Source of the DNA: Combretum micranthum
Lineage: Eukaryota; Streptophyta; Magnoliopsida; Myrtales; Combretaceae
Assembly: GCA_024138025.1 (NCBI GenBank)
Contig: JAMXBD010002233.1
Coordinates: forward strand, 157,839 to 221,838
Direction of reading: 5' to 3'
DNA: 64,000 nt
Position 1 is the stretch's first letter; each line of letters begins with the position of its first letter. The position numbers were made by a program, and so were the translations under genes. This document shows, one piece after another, positions 35,466 through 48,330 of this stretch. The notes beneath the pieces were generated by a model. The model was not told the origin of the DNA. It made no database searches and saw only the letters and a program-made list of their open reading frames with translations.

Positions 35466-36463
35466 AAAATATTTATGATAATTCGCATGAAATCAGGAAG
35501 TAGGTAAGTTATGACTTCAAGAAGATTCATATAATTACATAAAAGTGAGTAGTGAACTTTTACGCTAGGATTTCCTTAAAAGTAGTCATTCTAAGATGAT
35601 AAAATTTAAAAGGCCTTGCAAAATTGTTTCGGTAATAATCAATGTTATTATTGCGGTATGATATGATGGCCCCATATTTAGATCTTAGATCTAATTTAAG
35701 GGTCTTGACGTCGAAGTTACAAGATAGTTTTCGTTATCATAAGATTCATCCTCGCACTTATGAAGGGAAACATGTACTCTTATCTCAAATGTGGCACCTA
35801 TGAAAATTTAGTTTAGAATCTAACGTTTGAAATAAATAATTTAATACCTAATAAAATTTTTTATAATTTTTTATTATTTTCTTAATTTTTTTTGGTCAAA
35901 ACTAGCCCCTTAAAATTATTTGCTCCGTTAGCTGACTTACAAGAAACAATATATCAATAAATTTTATTATTTTTCTAATATCATCTAACATTAATAGGCA
36001 AAAAAAAAAACCTATGATTCAAAATTTAACTTAGCTTTGACATTGTAGACTTTATGGTGTACACAAGAAATGCTTTTCTAAAGATATCTGGACTCTTTTC
36101 ATTTTGAATCCATTCATGATTAGGAATAGAGCAAAGTGAGTTAGTGTGGTAGCAAAATAGCAATTTGATTGGATATGAAATATATTATTTTAAAGTTCAC
36201 ATGTCAACTTAAATTTTTATAGAAAATCGATGAATTATACATTTTCCATTTTGTTTTATGGTCTCTTGAACAAAACGTTTACATAGGGTTTCTTGTTAGA
36301 ATGTTTTAGTCCTTGTTGGATCTGCCGTCATAGATTGAAACTAACAATTTTTCATATTTGCGTCATTTCTCATATATCCGCCATTGGAAAAGTACTATAT
36401 AATATTTTTATTATACCCATGCTCCTATGAAAGTAAAACAAGGACACACATGCTGATACTTGT
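35466..36463. other. AT-rich intergenic DNA
   Basis: 35790-36060 is loosely palindromic ('aaaatttagtttagaatc' against 'gattcaaaatttaac') and may be a worn MITE. No gene is seen. Confidence 0.4.
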
Positions 36464-36471
36464 ATTTAGAG

Positions 36472-37013
36472 TAAGGATGCAATCGGGATGAGTCATTATA
36501 GGATACCCGATCCGTTAAAAATCCTATAGGATTTCGGGCCGGGTTTCGGGTTTAAAGAAAATACCCGATAAGTTATCGGATCGGGTTTCGGGTTTATATA
36601 TAACCGGTTGAGAAAACCTGACCTACATAAATTTAAAATATAAAGCAAAATTAAAAATGTTAAATTATTAAGGTAAGGATCCCATTTATATCTATATATG
36701 TGAAAGTAAGTAGAAATGAAGTGTGTGCATCCTTTTATACAGTATTATTGTCTGAAATTCATTCTTTCAATACAAGTATTTGTATCATTAATAACTTAAA
36801 AAAAATCATTCTTTTGCTAATTTTTTTGAAGAAAATAATTGAAAATCTTGGTATTGGATCGGTTATAGGTTCCTTAAAATCCTATTGGGTCGGGTTTTTG
36901 AAATGATAAAAAAATCTGATAGGATTTTTGTCAAGTTCTGAGACACCCATTACGAATCGAGTCGAGTCGAGTTTCAAATGACCCGTTCCAAATCCGACCC
37001 AATTGCATCCTTG
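36472..37013. mobile_element. Non-autonomous hAT-like element, 542 bp, perfect 8-bp target duplication
   Basis: The left end taaggatgcaatcggg and the reverse complement of the right end caaggatgcaattggg form TIRs. The flanks are identical 8-mers, atttagag at 36464-36471 and 37014-37021. Subterminal parts carry 'cgggtttcgggt' and 'cctataggatttcgggcc' repeats shared with the other hAT-like elements here. It has no transposase. The perfect duplication makes it the youngest-looking element of this group. Confidence 0.85.
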
Positions 37014-37021
37014 ATTTAGAG

Positions 37022-38020
37022 CACCCAGTCCTCTTATCCAAATATCCGGAGTGAGAGAAGGAGCCATGTATCAGCCATGGGGGAATAGATATAAACAAGA
37101 AGTAAATTTATTAATGAAGCTTGCAAAACACAATAGTACATGTCTCAGAATATTCGATAATTATAAAATCTAAAGCTAAGTGTTTAAAATCATTCTCCAT
37201 AAAAATCTTAAGTTATAAATTATGATAAATACATTAATACTTTTAAAATCCAATTAATGCTTTCATTTTCGGGAAAAGGGATTAATTTGGTAAATATTAA
37301 CATTACATGAAAACTTCTTACTCTTTATTAGTATATATTAGTGTATATATATATATATATTATATAGGATTTTTTAAAAATCAATTTAGAAGATCTTTTT
37401 AAAATGTTTATCAAAATAGGTGTACATCCAAAATAATTATAATGGAAATATTCTATGGGAGATAATTATATTGGAAAGGGCCAACATTGTCCTTTAAATA
37501 TATTTAGAAACTGCATTTAAACTAAGAGCTCTCTCTCTCACGAGGACGATCCTATGTTGGCCACTCTCCCCAAATCAATTTTAAGGCACCGATGCTTTTT
37601 TCTTACAATTACCACGCATGGTTTGTTTAGAAATTTTGTAATATAATTTATAGAAAACTTTTAAAAAGGTTGCATCCCTAAATTATATGAACATTAAAAA
37701 AATATAATAATCACTATATTAACTAATTTAATGGTGCAATTACAGTTGAATATGAATATGAACCATTAAATAGTCAATGAGATCGGTTTCATCAAAATTA
37801 ACGACGAGCAATAGGATATATATTTGCACCTATGTTTTATTTTTATCCGGCTTGTATGTCTTACTCCTGCATATGAAAAATTAAGTTTTATTTTTTTCCA
37901 TCCTTTTTCCTTTTTCCAAATACGCAATTTCAAATAGATACCAAACAAATATCAAACATATGTGAAATTGACAAACCAAAAACAACTTAGGAAGTCAACT
38001 TGGCTCATTACTGAAGATTC
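37022..38020. other. AT-rich intergenic DNA
   Basis: No gene; a short (TA)n run at about 37342-37362. Confidence 0.45.
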
Positions 38021-38240
38021 TTTTTTTTTTTTTTTTTTTTTTTTGCATGATAGAAGGGCACAACCATATTAGAATCAACTATCTCTAGGCACATAAACCA
38101 CTCTAAAAAACCCAGATACCAAGTAAGAATAACCTGCACTACGTAAATATCCCAAAAACTGACTATAATGGGTTTTGAACTCAAGGCTTCATGCAAATGG
38201 TCATGATGTGTCTTTGGTTTTAACCAATGAGCCAACCCCT
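38021..38240 (-). mobile_element. tRNA-derived SINE with 24-base poly(A) tail
   Basis: On the minus strand: an A-box-like ttggctcattggttaa (about 38235-38220), a B-box-like gagttcaaaaccc (38182-38170), a body of about 130 bp, then a run of 24 A (T at 38021-38044). This is the classic SINE layout. Flanks gaagattc and aaagatct hint at a worn target duplication. Confidence 0.7.
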
Positions 38241-38787
38241 CTAAAGATCTATAACCATTTTCCATCAACAAATGAGAGTTGTTTGAGTGTCACGTTTAGA
38301 TCTAGATTTTTTAAAGTTATTTATATTTTATCTTCCATTCATGTATAAGATTTTTTTTAGTTAGTGTTAGAAACTTGATTTTGCTCTAAATTTAGCAAAG
38401 ATTTTTTTTGCAAGGTTTATATCAACATATTATCTTCATACATTCAACATATCATTGGAATACAATTGGTAAGTCTTACAAACTAATTTAATTCATTACC
38501 ATACACATTAAGGGTCTATTTGTTAATTCATATTCTGGTCATTTTAGCATTATATTTTTATCATTTTTAAATAAATGTTTGTCAAGAGATAACTACCAGT
38601 AAAAAACTAACAATTTTACTCATAAAAACTAATCAAATAGATACAATACTAATATGATATAGATGAGTTATAGATGCAAATCGATATAGCTACGATACAG
38701 ATAAATATCCAACAATCCAAACAAACTCGAAAACTTTAGCTAAAAAAGTAGTTTTGCAACATTCTAATATTCTATATCTCCTCAAGA
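38241..38787. other. AT-rich intergenic DNA with a possible MITE
   Basis: 38511-38725 starts 'gggtctatttgttaattc' and ends 'aacaatccaaacaaactc', resembling the 'ctgtttgg' MITE ends at 21.77 kb. The match is weak. Confidence 0.3.
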
Positions 38788-38795
38788 TATGGAGC

Positions 38796-39632
38796 TAGAC
38801 ATCATCACGGATCGATTCCGAACCAAGAACCGACCTAACCCGTCACCGGCAGTTCCTAAACCAGGAACCAACTCGGGAATGGCAAGTCTAAACCGATAAA
38901 GGACCAGTTGGTTCTGGTGGATCCTTATAGTTTCATCATTAAAAATTGCATGATCTGGCAGTTTTGGAACCAGCGGTTCAAGAACCGGCAGAACCAGCAG
39001 TTTTACACCATAAAAATTATATTAAAAAAAAGAAAGAAAAGAAAATTATAAAAAAATTGTAATTATAAAAAAATATTTAAAACTACTTTCGCATAAATAA
39101 TAAAAAATTATTTCCTATTCACAATATTTAATGTGTTATTATTAACAACACAAGTAATAAATACATTTGAAATCATATATTGTTAAATTTATGTAGACTT
39201 CTAACCAAAGTAGACTTTCTTTCTTAACAATGTGTGATTTGTTTTTTGTTATTGGGTAGTATTTGTATCTTGAATATTTTATAGTATACATTGCCAATAT
39301 AACAACTAAAAAAGTGCAAGTGATTATATAAAAAAATACATAATTATAGAATTTTTTTAATTAATGCTATGAATAATTATTGTTAGGCTCAATATTATTT
39401 CAAGTTAAAAAATTATTTTGCATTTTTCTTAGTTAAATTAAGTAAATTATTTAAGTGGTTTTTTATTTTTTTATTTCATGGTTTCTGGTTCCTCTAGAAC
39501 CGGAACCGAATCGTGGGAACCGATAGTTCCTAAGAACCAGGAACCGGACCTGCTTCCACGGGTCCGGTTCCAGTTCTATCATTTTTGAAACTAAGAATCA
39601 ACCAAAGCCGAACCGAACCATGACTACGTCTA
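38796..39632. mobile_element. Non-autonomous hAT-like element rich in 'ggttccggaacc' words, 837 bp
   Basis: The left end tagacatcatcacggatcg and the reverse complement of the right end tagacgtagtcatggttcg match with a few transitions. Flanks tatggagc (38788-38795) and tatagatc (39633-39640) agree at 6 of 8. Both ends are packed with 'gaaccgg/ccggttc' words; the centre is AT-rich. It is a different family from the 'aaggatgcaa' elements. A 78-codon antisense open frame at the right end is incidental. Confidence 0.65.
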
Positions 39633-39640
39633 TATAGATC

Positions 39641-40895
39641 TTCATCCAATACCAACTTTATCAAGTTTAAACTACAATGATCGAACTTGCCAATTGCTTT
39701 AACCATAAAGTCTATACTTACTAAAATAGAAAGGAATGTTTGCTTCTTGCAATAGCACTTATCCAATCTTTTACTATAGTAATAAGTATGTGTTAGAGAT
39801 ATGTACTACATTAGACTATAAATTTTTCAATTGTTAAGGTTTTACAAGGTTGATATACAATCATATATTAATATATTTCCGAACAAACATATAAAAAATT
39901 ATATATACAAAACAAAGGTAGTAATTACTTTGAAACTTAATTTGAATATGGTATCAAAACAAAGTAGGGGCTCATGAATTCAAATATCCTAAGTTTGTAA
40001 AGATCATTGTTATAAGTGAATGATTATTATGAATCCTCTTTTCTTAATGTGTTATTTATATCTTCTTAAGCTTCATAATTCCATATATGGTCCTCTAAAG
40101 TTGTGAAAGCTCGCCTTACACTTAATATAAAAGCTTTTGGGAATGGCTAAGGTTGTCATACTTAAGCTTTAATATTGAGTGTGGCGACTGTCATTCTTAG
40201 GGTACCCTTTGGGGCGTGACATTATTGGTTTTGTACTTGTCAAAACTTCAATATTAAGTATACTTAGTGCATAGCATTCCAAAACGGTGACCTTCTAGGA
40301 AGCGCAAAACCAAGTATAGAGATAGATGAGATTTTTTTTTTAATAATTTATCTTAAAATCAAGGACAAATTTACAATGGAATAATTTTATTTGTTATTTT
40401 CTAAATGGGTATTTAATAGCTAATAGTAAATCAGAGACAGATTTGCGATAAATGTTCCGTTACAAATTTGCAACTGATAATAAATCTGTCTCTCAAAGAA
40501 TTAGCAATGATGATTTTAAAGGCAGAAAATTTGTGATAGAAATTCTATCTCTAAAAGTTCTTTGAGACAAAATTTTCACTTTTAGAGATTTGTCTGTAAA
40601 ACCAAAATTTTTTTATAGAGCTAGTATGTTTATAATTTTAGTTTGGGAATTTGAAATGGATGATATATTGGATTGATATTTATGTGATTTGCCCAATTCC
40701 ATGTAAGGAGACTTGAAAAGGAGGCCCAAATTGGAATCTAAAAGTTGGTTTTTAGCTTTACGTTTTTGAGAAACAGCTCATCAGTTAATATTTGGAATAT
40801 ATCTTATAAGTGTAGTTTTCTTTTTTTCTTTTATAAATAATTTATTAAAAATAAAAATTTATTCTTAATTTAATTATCCTTTTATTTTTACTTTA
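39641..40895. other. Intergenic DNA with an LTR-like end
   Basis: Sequence up to 40221 ends 'cttagggtaccctttggggcgtgaca', very like the end at 52101, so both look like 3' ends of one LTR family; no start was found. 40330-40620 holds 'gagacagatttg' and 'ctctaaaag' repeats in loosely inverted halves, reminiscent of CACTA subterminal repeats. No gene. Confidence 0.4.
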
Positions 40896-41792
40896 GGTAG
40901 CATTTGGTTGCATAATTTTTCATGGTACTGGACTGAAGAAAGATCATTATATCATGTTTTTTACAAAATTATCTAGGACTAGACAAAACTTTCTTCATGG
41001 GACTAGATTATACCTAAAATATTGGAAACAATGAAAAATAAAATCTCTTGATAAGAATTTTGTCAAATAAGAGAATTATATTATCTAGTACTTCTTGTAC
41101 CATGTTGTCCAATCCTTCTTGCCCTGTCTAATTCTTGCTAGGGATACAAGTAGGTGAGTTCTTAAAAGGTACTCAACTGTCAAAACCGATAAATACCCTA
41201 TAAGAATTTATGTCAAATCCTATGATGAGTATAAATCCTATTGGGAGCCCGAACCCATTAATATATATTCGCCGAACTTAATTTTGATGTGATGTTTAGA
41301 TGAGAAGCCATATCACTTTTCTTGTCAGTAGGTCTAATTTTTTCCAATTCGAGAAAAGGTAGAATTTTGGGGTTCAATCAGGAAATGGCATCACATCGTC
41401 GTAATTGTAACAGATTAAATTTTTTGAAATTGAGAATTTTGACGTAACAAGGAAATGTCCTAATATTTTTATCTTTATTATTGTAAATTCTATTTAATTA
41501 CATGCTGCATGAGAATTGATGTCTGTGTATAAAATTCCTTTTTTTTCATTATTTAAGGCTTTGCCTTTATTATCTAACTTAATTTGTCTTTATACTAGGT
41601 TTCAAGTTTAGATTCGAGCATCCTATAGGGTCTATTAGGCAGATTTTGGGTTTATTGACAAAAACCCTGTAAGGTTTATGATGAGTTTGGAGAACCCTAT
41701 AGATATTGGGTTCAGGTTCAGGTTTAGGTTTCACTAAATCCGTCCCGAACTTACCCTTGTTACATGTCTAGTCTTTCCAACCAAACACTACC
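40896..41792. mobile_element. Tourist-like MITE (ggtag...tttggttg ends) split by a hAT-like element
   Basis: The left end ggtagcatttggttg and the right end caaccaaacactacc are a 15-bp inverted pair with two mismatches. Flanking trinucleotides are tta and ata. The outer element's own parts are 40896-41138 and 41771-41792; the middle is the hAT-like insertion. Confidence 0.5.
41139..41770. mobile_element. Non-autonomous hAT-like element, 632 bp
   Basis: The ends are tagggatacaagtaggt and, reversed, tagacatgtaacaaggg. Subterminal 'ccctatagggt' and 'aaacccaaaatctg' motifs match the element at 1.3-2.0 kb. Flanks attcttgc and gtctttcc agree poorly (about half), so the target duplication is worn. 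It sits inside the ggtag MITE. Confidence 0.55.
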
Positions 41793-41998
41793 ATAATCTA
41801 TATTCTAGCTATTAGCTTATGGATCCATGTTATTCCTCCTATTATTAATAATGTCAACATGAAAAAAGAATGCATAATTTAGCTTATAAATTAATTTTTT
41901 TAAAAAAGAAAGGAAAAGTTGATCATGATTTCATACTTTCACCTTACTAATAAGGATGCGATCAACATTTGTTTTGGATAGGATATATAATACCCAAA

Positions 41999-42003
41999 TG
42001 CGA
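41999..42003. repeat. 5-bp target duplication, left of solo LTR
   Basis: tgcga, identical to 45526-45530. Confidence 0.75.
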
Positions 42004-45000
42004 TGTAAAGACCCGACATGCTCAATTCTCAAATTAAGCACACCAAGTCTCCAACCACGTATAACTCTTACGAATTATACATAAGGTTGTCTTAAACGAA
42101 GGTGTTTATGTTGAACATTGCTATTCGATTTTAGATTGTGAAATCATTCAATTAGATTCTGGCAACAACTGGATTTAGCAGTGAAAAAATAAACTTTAAT
42201 AAAAACGTTTCTACATAAAAGCATTTCAAACTTCTACTATTAAAAGTGGAAAAACTTTCACTTTGATATATATTTACAAAAGCTTATTTACAAAAACATG
42301 GGCATTAACAAGCCCTTAAATGAAAATACAAATTTATAATTAAATCCAGTCTTTATAGAACAAAACAAAGAAGAAATAAAATACAAATATATCTCGGTCC
42401 TATTACATTTCACTCATCTCCCAAATCTTCAAATTCCCGATGCTTGAGACAAACATCATCACATCATCAACAACAACAACAATAATAAGAACAACAACAT
42501 CAACAGCCTCCACATCATCATCAAATCATCATCTCATTACTCATCTTCATCATTAACAATAACAACTTCATCGACATCATCTTATCAACAACAAAACCTG
42601 TAAAAGAATAACAACAACAAGGATGAGCCAAAGCTCAGTACACAGTAACACAATCACACACGGAGTGGCACACGAGCTTAACTAAATGCAATGCATCAAT
42701 CCATAAGTTATTATCTTTTCATTAAAATAAACAAATCAACAATGGAGCACTCACACTCCGGAATAAGCCAATGAGAATCTAGAGGTCCTGAGTAACAGCA
42801 GCTGCTCAGGAGGTTGATATAGATAGACCGGATATCTATATCTCCTATATCTAACCGATAAAGAATATTAATAGCATCATCTAGGGTTCACACTCCTTTA
42901 TACACTCCACTTATACCGGTCTATAACATCAATTAGCTCAACGGTCCCATACCCGTGAACTAAAACATATTATTTCCTCCCGAGCCTAAGTAAAGAATAT
43001 ACCAATACAGTTAACCCTATTAGCTACCCACTTAGCCAATAAAAGAAACCACCATTGCATCATGGTGAACCATTGCATCATGGATTTGGGTCATTGCATC
43101 ATGACAAAGGATTGGGCTAAGTGCCTAAACTATGCATTGACAAGGCTGTCGCTCCCCCGGTTCCATTCAACGACGTAAAACACAATCAAAACTCATCAAT
43201 TATTAAGCCATCTTTAAGTTCTTAATCCATTTAGGATGCCTATCCTATCAATCATCACGCAAGTTACTGCGTACCTTGAATATGAAATCCAAACATAGCC
43301 TCAGAAGGAAATTTCAGAAGATAATCCAGAAGATAAATTAGATATCCACTTTTGTTAAGGAAAGAATTCGTATAAGAAACTAAACTAAACTAATCATCTA
43401 CTTCATCAAAATCATATAAGAACTTAAGCTATTTATCCATTCATCTCAAACTCATTTCATTAAACCCTATTTGATCAGACACTAAATAAGAACCCAACTA
43501 TGGCTGCGAAGATCGCCCCGCCAAAATATGGACAGTTCTCCTTTGTCTGTCAAAGAATTTCTTTTCTCTTTATTTATAGTGTTTTATTACAAAAGCATTA
43601 ACAAAGAATTCATAAACCAAAAACATTCATTTTCCAAGTAAACACACATTTGAAACAACATATTCCCCATATTATTCAAAGATCATCCTAATTCATTCAT
43701 CTAAGCTAATTAATAGCTATTAACCCATTTTAGCTTAACATTAGCCAAATTGATTAAAATTAGTCATTTGATTCATTTACTAAGTCAAGTTGATTAAACT
43801 TAGACAATCTAATTCATTTTAGCTTAGTAAAGTTCATTAAGCCAAGTTGGACTTAGATTAATTACTAATTCATTATATATCTAAGATCTAGTCATTTAAT
43901 CCCAAGTTAGCTTAAACCTATCCAAATTCATCAAAGTTAAACAATCTAATCCATTTTAGTTCATTTTAGTTCATTTAGTCAAGTTGAACCTAGGTTTGTT
44001 GACTAAGTTCATTTTATAACTAACTTCTAGATTTAATCTAATTATTTGTTAAATCTATAAATCTACTTAACCCATGTTTAATTACATGAATTAATTCACT
44101 TAACATATCAAATATCACTTATCTATCTCATTTTAGCTCAAAAAGATCCATTTCCTAAGCAAAAACACATTTAACAAATAAAAACAAGTTTTTGACTTTG
44201 TTTGAAAAATACAATGGCTGGAAAGAACTAAAATTTAAGCATTGATAATTTTCGAATTTGTAAAAACTCAAAACATGAAAATTGTAGATCTCTTTTTAGA
44301 CTTTCCAACGCAACTTGAATCACCTCAATCGGAGTCGGATGAAAAAGTTACAGTTAAATTACAAACAGGATGCGAAATAGGGGAAGGCTGCACGACCGAG
44401 TGCATGGCCGTGCTCGAGGCCGTGCTGAGCATGAAAAAGTGACCCGAGATGAAATTTTAAGGATTTTAAGGCCTGCACGGCAAGTGCACGCCGTGCATCA
44501 GGTTGTGCACACTGGAACGAGAAAATGACGAAATCTTTTGTTCTTTAAATGCATTTTACACTTCTTAAAGTTCTTTAAACTCATTCCAAAGTTTCCCAAA
44601 GCTTGTTATATCAATATAACATTCAAACAACATAAACTTCACATTCACCACATCAAACATCTCAAACTTCATCAACCTCCATAACCACTATTCATCATCT
44701 TCTTCCTCATCAAAACCTAACTTCCATTAACCATGAAACCAACAAATACATATATAAACAGCACTCTCAACCCATTTCAACATCAACTCATCAATTACAA
44801 ATGTAAATAACAAGTAAAAACAAAGAGAAATAGAAATAGAAAACTTAGCTCTTTGGCTAAATCATGCAACTTCTTGCACTTCTAGCTTTGATTTCCTTCT
44901 CCTATTCTCATATTCTACTTGATTCCTCCTTTTTCTCTTATTGAAATTGAGATTCATGTATTGAATTTGGAGAGAGAAAGAAAAGAAGAAGAAGAAGAAA

Positions 45001-45525
45001 GAAAGAAAGAAAAAAAGAGAAAAACGTAAATGAAAAGAAAGAAAAAATGCAGCAAAAAGTGAAGAAAAGAAAAGGAAGGATAAAACTAAATTTATATATT
45101 TTGAAAATAGGGTATAGGTTTAGAACTATCAGATCAATATCTATAGTTCAAGAGTATTTAAAAGATAATTTTAAAACGATAGGTTAGAAATTAAGGACTT
45201 AAAATAAGAACTTAATTTAAGAATCTATTTTGGATGAAAGATATTTAATTTGAGTTCGGGTTTAAGAACTGATATTTTTATTCAAGCAAATGAACTCAAA
45301 TTTTGTAAAGATTTAGGAATTAGTGTTTAGGCTAAGAATCAAGTGTTTAGAATCCTCTAAACATTTTAATGACTTGTTTAGAGAATTTAGATTTTAAATC
45401 TCAAATTTCATTTAATTAATTACTAATCTAACTTTGTCAACTTGTCTATTTATATCCTATGATTAATTTAATTCATTCAAATCTATCTAAACCAATTTCT
45501 AATATATAAGGTTTGGGGTATTTCA
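42004..45525 (-). mobile_element. Long solo LTR, 3522 bp
   Basis: Begins TGTAAAGACCCG and ends GGGGTATTTCA (TG...CA) with an identical 5-bp duplication tgcga on both sides, interrupting a hAT-like element. There is no internal retrotransposon domain, so it is best read as one LTR left by recombination. The shared content with the LTR at 48331 in the opposite sense sets its direction as minus (TGAAATACCCC... to ...TCTTTACA). Long LTRs are typical of some plant gypsy chromoviruses, but the family is inferred. Inside are a (CAT/CAA)n-rich stretch (42450-42600), a 'cacggccgtgc' block (44390-44500) and an A/G-rich tract (44970-45060). Short open frames inside are not genes. Confidence 0.65.
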
Positions 45526-45530
45526 TGCGA
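45526..45530. repeat. 5-bp target duplication, right of solo LTR
   Basis: tgcga, identical to 41999-42003. Confidence 0.75.
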
Positions 45531-46234
45531 CTTGCTTCCATATAGAATCTTCAAAACTCAATCCTAATCTTATAAGATTTTTTTTGTTATACCTAAACCC
45601 ACCCTATAGGGTATCAAGTCAACTCGCCGCGCTTTATTTAACCTACTTAAAAATAGTTTAAGCATGTACTTAAAACTATTAATTAGTTTAACTACAAAAA
45701 TAAATAATGAAATCTAAGTCAAGCTATTAAACAAAGAAGATCATCTCAAGATAATATAAAAAAAAAAACCTTTTGTTTTCTAAACAAAAAATGAACATAT
45801 TATTTGTGAAAATTCAACTTTTACACATGATATTACCAAAAAATATATAGTGTACTATACATATATATTAGTTTAAACTAGATAAATATAGAATTGTAAG
45901 TTGAGCTAAAAAATCATATCACAATCAATATGAGTTGGGGAGAATGATAAAGGTTTTAATTCTCTAGGGTTTTCTTTCAAATTGAATTGAATTTTTATTT
46001 TAAATTTTATTATACTTTATAGATTGAGTTTCTCATCGAATCACAACCATGATCCATGGCCTAATCTAAAACTTATAGGATCTAAACAATTTTCAAGCTC
46101 GGCCCTAAACTCTATAGGTTTTTGCGGGTCAGCTACCTTATAATGACTCCTCGGTTGCATCCTTACCCATCAACAAGATAATAAACTTAGCAAAGGAAAA
46201 TAATTATAATTTAGCTCTCTATTGCAAGAAAGCA

Positions 46235-46655
46235 GTGATATAAGTCATAAGAGTTATCTTCATTATAAATAAAATGCCATAAAATAAATTAGGTTTTCTT
46301 GCTATTCAGAGCAACTATTAATAATTACTTTCCAAAATTTGTATGTTTACTTTATTACGTAAAAAGACACAACAATGCTAAAAAGATAAATGATATCTAG
46401 ATGACAAAAGCAAAATCTAAATAGAATGTTGATCTTCTAAACGTGTTGCTTCCACTTACACTTATGTTAGATCGAGGGTGGTTGCTATAGTAGGAGGATC
46501 GCAATTGTAAGAGAATTTGATACATAGGTAAATAAAGTATGCCTGAACTATTTGATTCGTGGACCTAAAAAAAATATGTGAGAAAAGGAATTTAGGAAAC
46601 TCTTCAAAGGACTAATATACAGAGAAGTTACCTAATTTACAGAGATTTGGTGTTA
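46235..46655 (-). repeat. Copy A of the F-box gene 5' flank
   Basis: Shares ordered blocks with 55450-55990 and 57160-57625: 'tataagtcataagagttatcttcat', 'taataattactttccaaaatttgt', 'aagataaatgatatctagatgac', 'aaagtatgcctga' and 'gttacctaatttacagagattt'. Here the F-box coding region that should follow to the left is missing; a hAT-like element lies there instead. Confidence 0.6.
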
Positions 46656-48302
46656 CACAAAGCAACAAGGACAGTAGAATCAACAACTATTGTAACAAAA
46701 AATCTATTAACTAGAAAAAGTAGCTAGATTACAATAGAAGTTCAATAGATTTGATAAATGTGCAATATAATTATAGAAGAAAAGGGAGGAAGAAACCATC
46801 AATTATAACCTTTTTCGAGGAAACACAATTGTGTTAAGGAGCGTTGGCTAGCTTGTAGGCCAAAACCATTTCTATCTTCATTTTTACAGTATCCACTTGC
46901 TTTACCTTGCATAAATGTCACAAATCAGTTTGAAAATAGCAAACCTTAAGTTTATAGAGGAAGAGGATTAGATGTAGTGAAGAAGCGTACTTGGGAACAA
47001 AAAGAGGTAGAGGCTTGAAGAAAAAATGCTTTTATAGTAGGTTAGGAAAACAATGTTGGATTGGACCAATATTATAAACGGGTAACATTTTGGTGGTCTC
47101 CTCTAATTCCATTAGATACGAAACCGAGAAATGTTCACAAATTGAAATAATGGATATGGGGGTGTTCAAGAATGCATTAATGGTCATTCAAGAAAGTCTT
47201 GGACAAATGAATGCAAGAATGTAGAAATAAAGCTGAATTAGAATCTTGAGAGCAATAATCGTAGTATTCAAAAAGATAAGATTCATCATTTTCATCATAG
47301 TATTACAATCATGAGTCTCATTATGTTGAAAAGTTGGATGTGTGACCGCAATTTTCATTTTTACCCTATTTATTAGAAAGCATCAACACATTCGTAAGTA
47401 ATCTAGATTTTTCTTTATAACTAATCAATTTTAGGGTGGATTGATCGCAATTAAATCAAGCTTATTACAAATCAATGAAATTCATTTTGGCATATCATCG
47501 ATAAAGATAATAGAGGATGAGATTCCAAGACTTGATGGTCATGGTCCAAATCTTGGGATCATTTTGTTAAAGTAATAATGATCCGATTTAGGCCTTTTGA
47601 GTGTGGCATGTAAGATGACAGATTTTATACAGTAGATCTAGTTTAGCATGAGAAAGAAGTTTATAATGCTGAAGTTGAAATTCGATATTACCTTGTTGAA
47701 GTAAAGCATGTGTCATTAGTGCAATAACAATATATTTTTGAAGATTCTACCAGCATCTTAGAATTTGAATCTAATATGGCATGTGGTAAAAAGGTACAAC
47801 AACGTACTTTTCAAGAAATTAGTATAAAACAATAGCAACTTGAAGCTTTTTAAGAGATTTCCACATACATTGTTATCCCAGTTTCTCATAAACAGAATTG
47901 GAAAATAAAGATTTAATGTATTGTGATTGTATATGTTTTAGTAATTAAAAGTTGAGTAAATTTAAGTATCATAACTTTTATAAAATCAATTTAGTAAGAA
48001 TTGAAGTTTAAAATCATCAACTGAATTCTTTTAAGAAAAATTGTCAATTTAAAGTATATTTTGTATTCTTATAGAAAAATTGAATTTTATAAACTAGACT
48101 TTGGTTTTATTAAAAATATTGACATAAATTCTTATAGGAATTATTTTATTAAATAGGAATTTATAAATTATAATGTTACTAAGCTTTTTCTTGAATTTGA
48201 ATGATTGATAATTATCATGTGCTAGAAGTGTAGACTAAAGTATTGTTTTAATTGAACTAAATTGTAGCAAAAATAATCCTTGAGCTAACCATAAGTTCTA
48301 TG
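46656..48302. other. Intergenic DNA, no gene recognised
   Basis: AT-rich. A stretch near 47640-47820 has near-coding composition but is broken by stops and matches no family I know. Confidence 0.35.
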
Positions 48303-48322
48303 TACACACACACACACACACA
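48303..48322. repeat. (CA)n microsatellite
   Basis: Ten CA units just left of the LTR at 48331. Confidence 0.9.
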
Positions 48323-48330
48323 ATTACTTT

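Larger units (their letters stand above)
41951..46165. mobile_element. hAT-like element interrupted by a 3.5-kb solo LTR
   Basis: The left end taaggatgcgatcaac and the reverse complement of the right end taaggatgcaaccgag are the same family as the element at 36472. Own sequence is 41951-42003 and 45526-46165. The right part carries 'cctatagggtatcaagtc' and 'ctataggtttttgcgggtc'. Flanks cttactaa and cccatcaa agree at 4 of 8, all differences being C/T. Confidence 0.6.
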
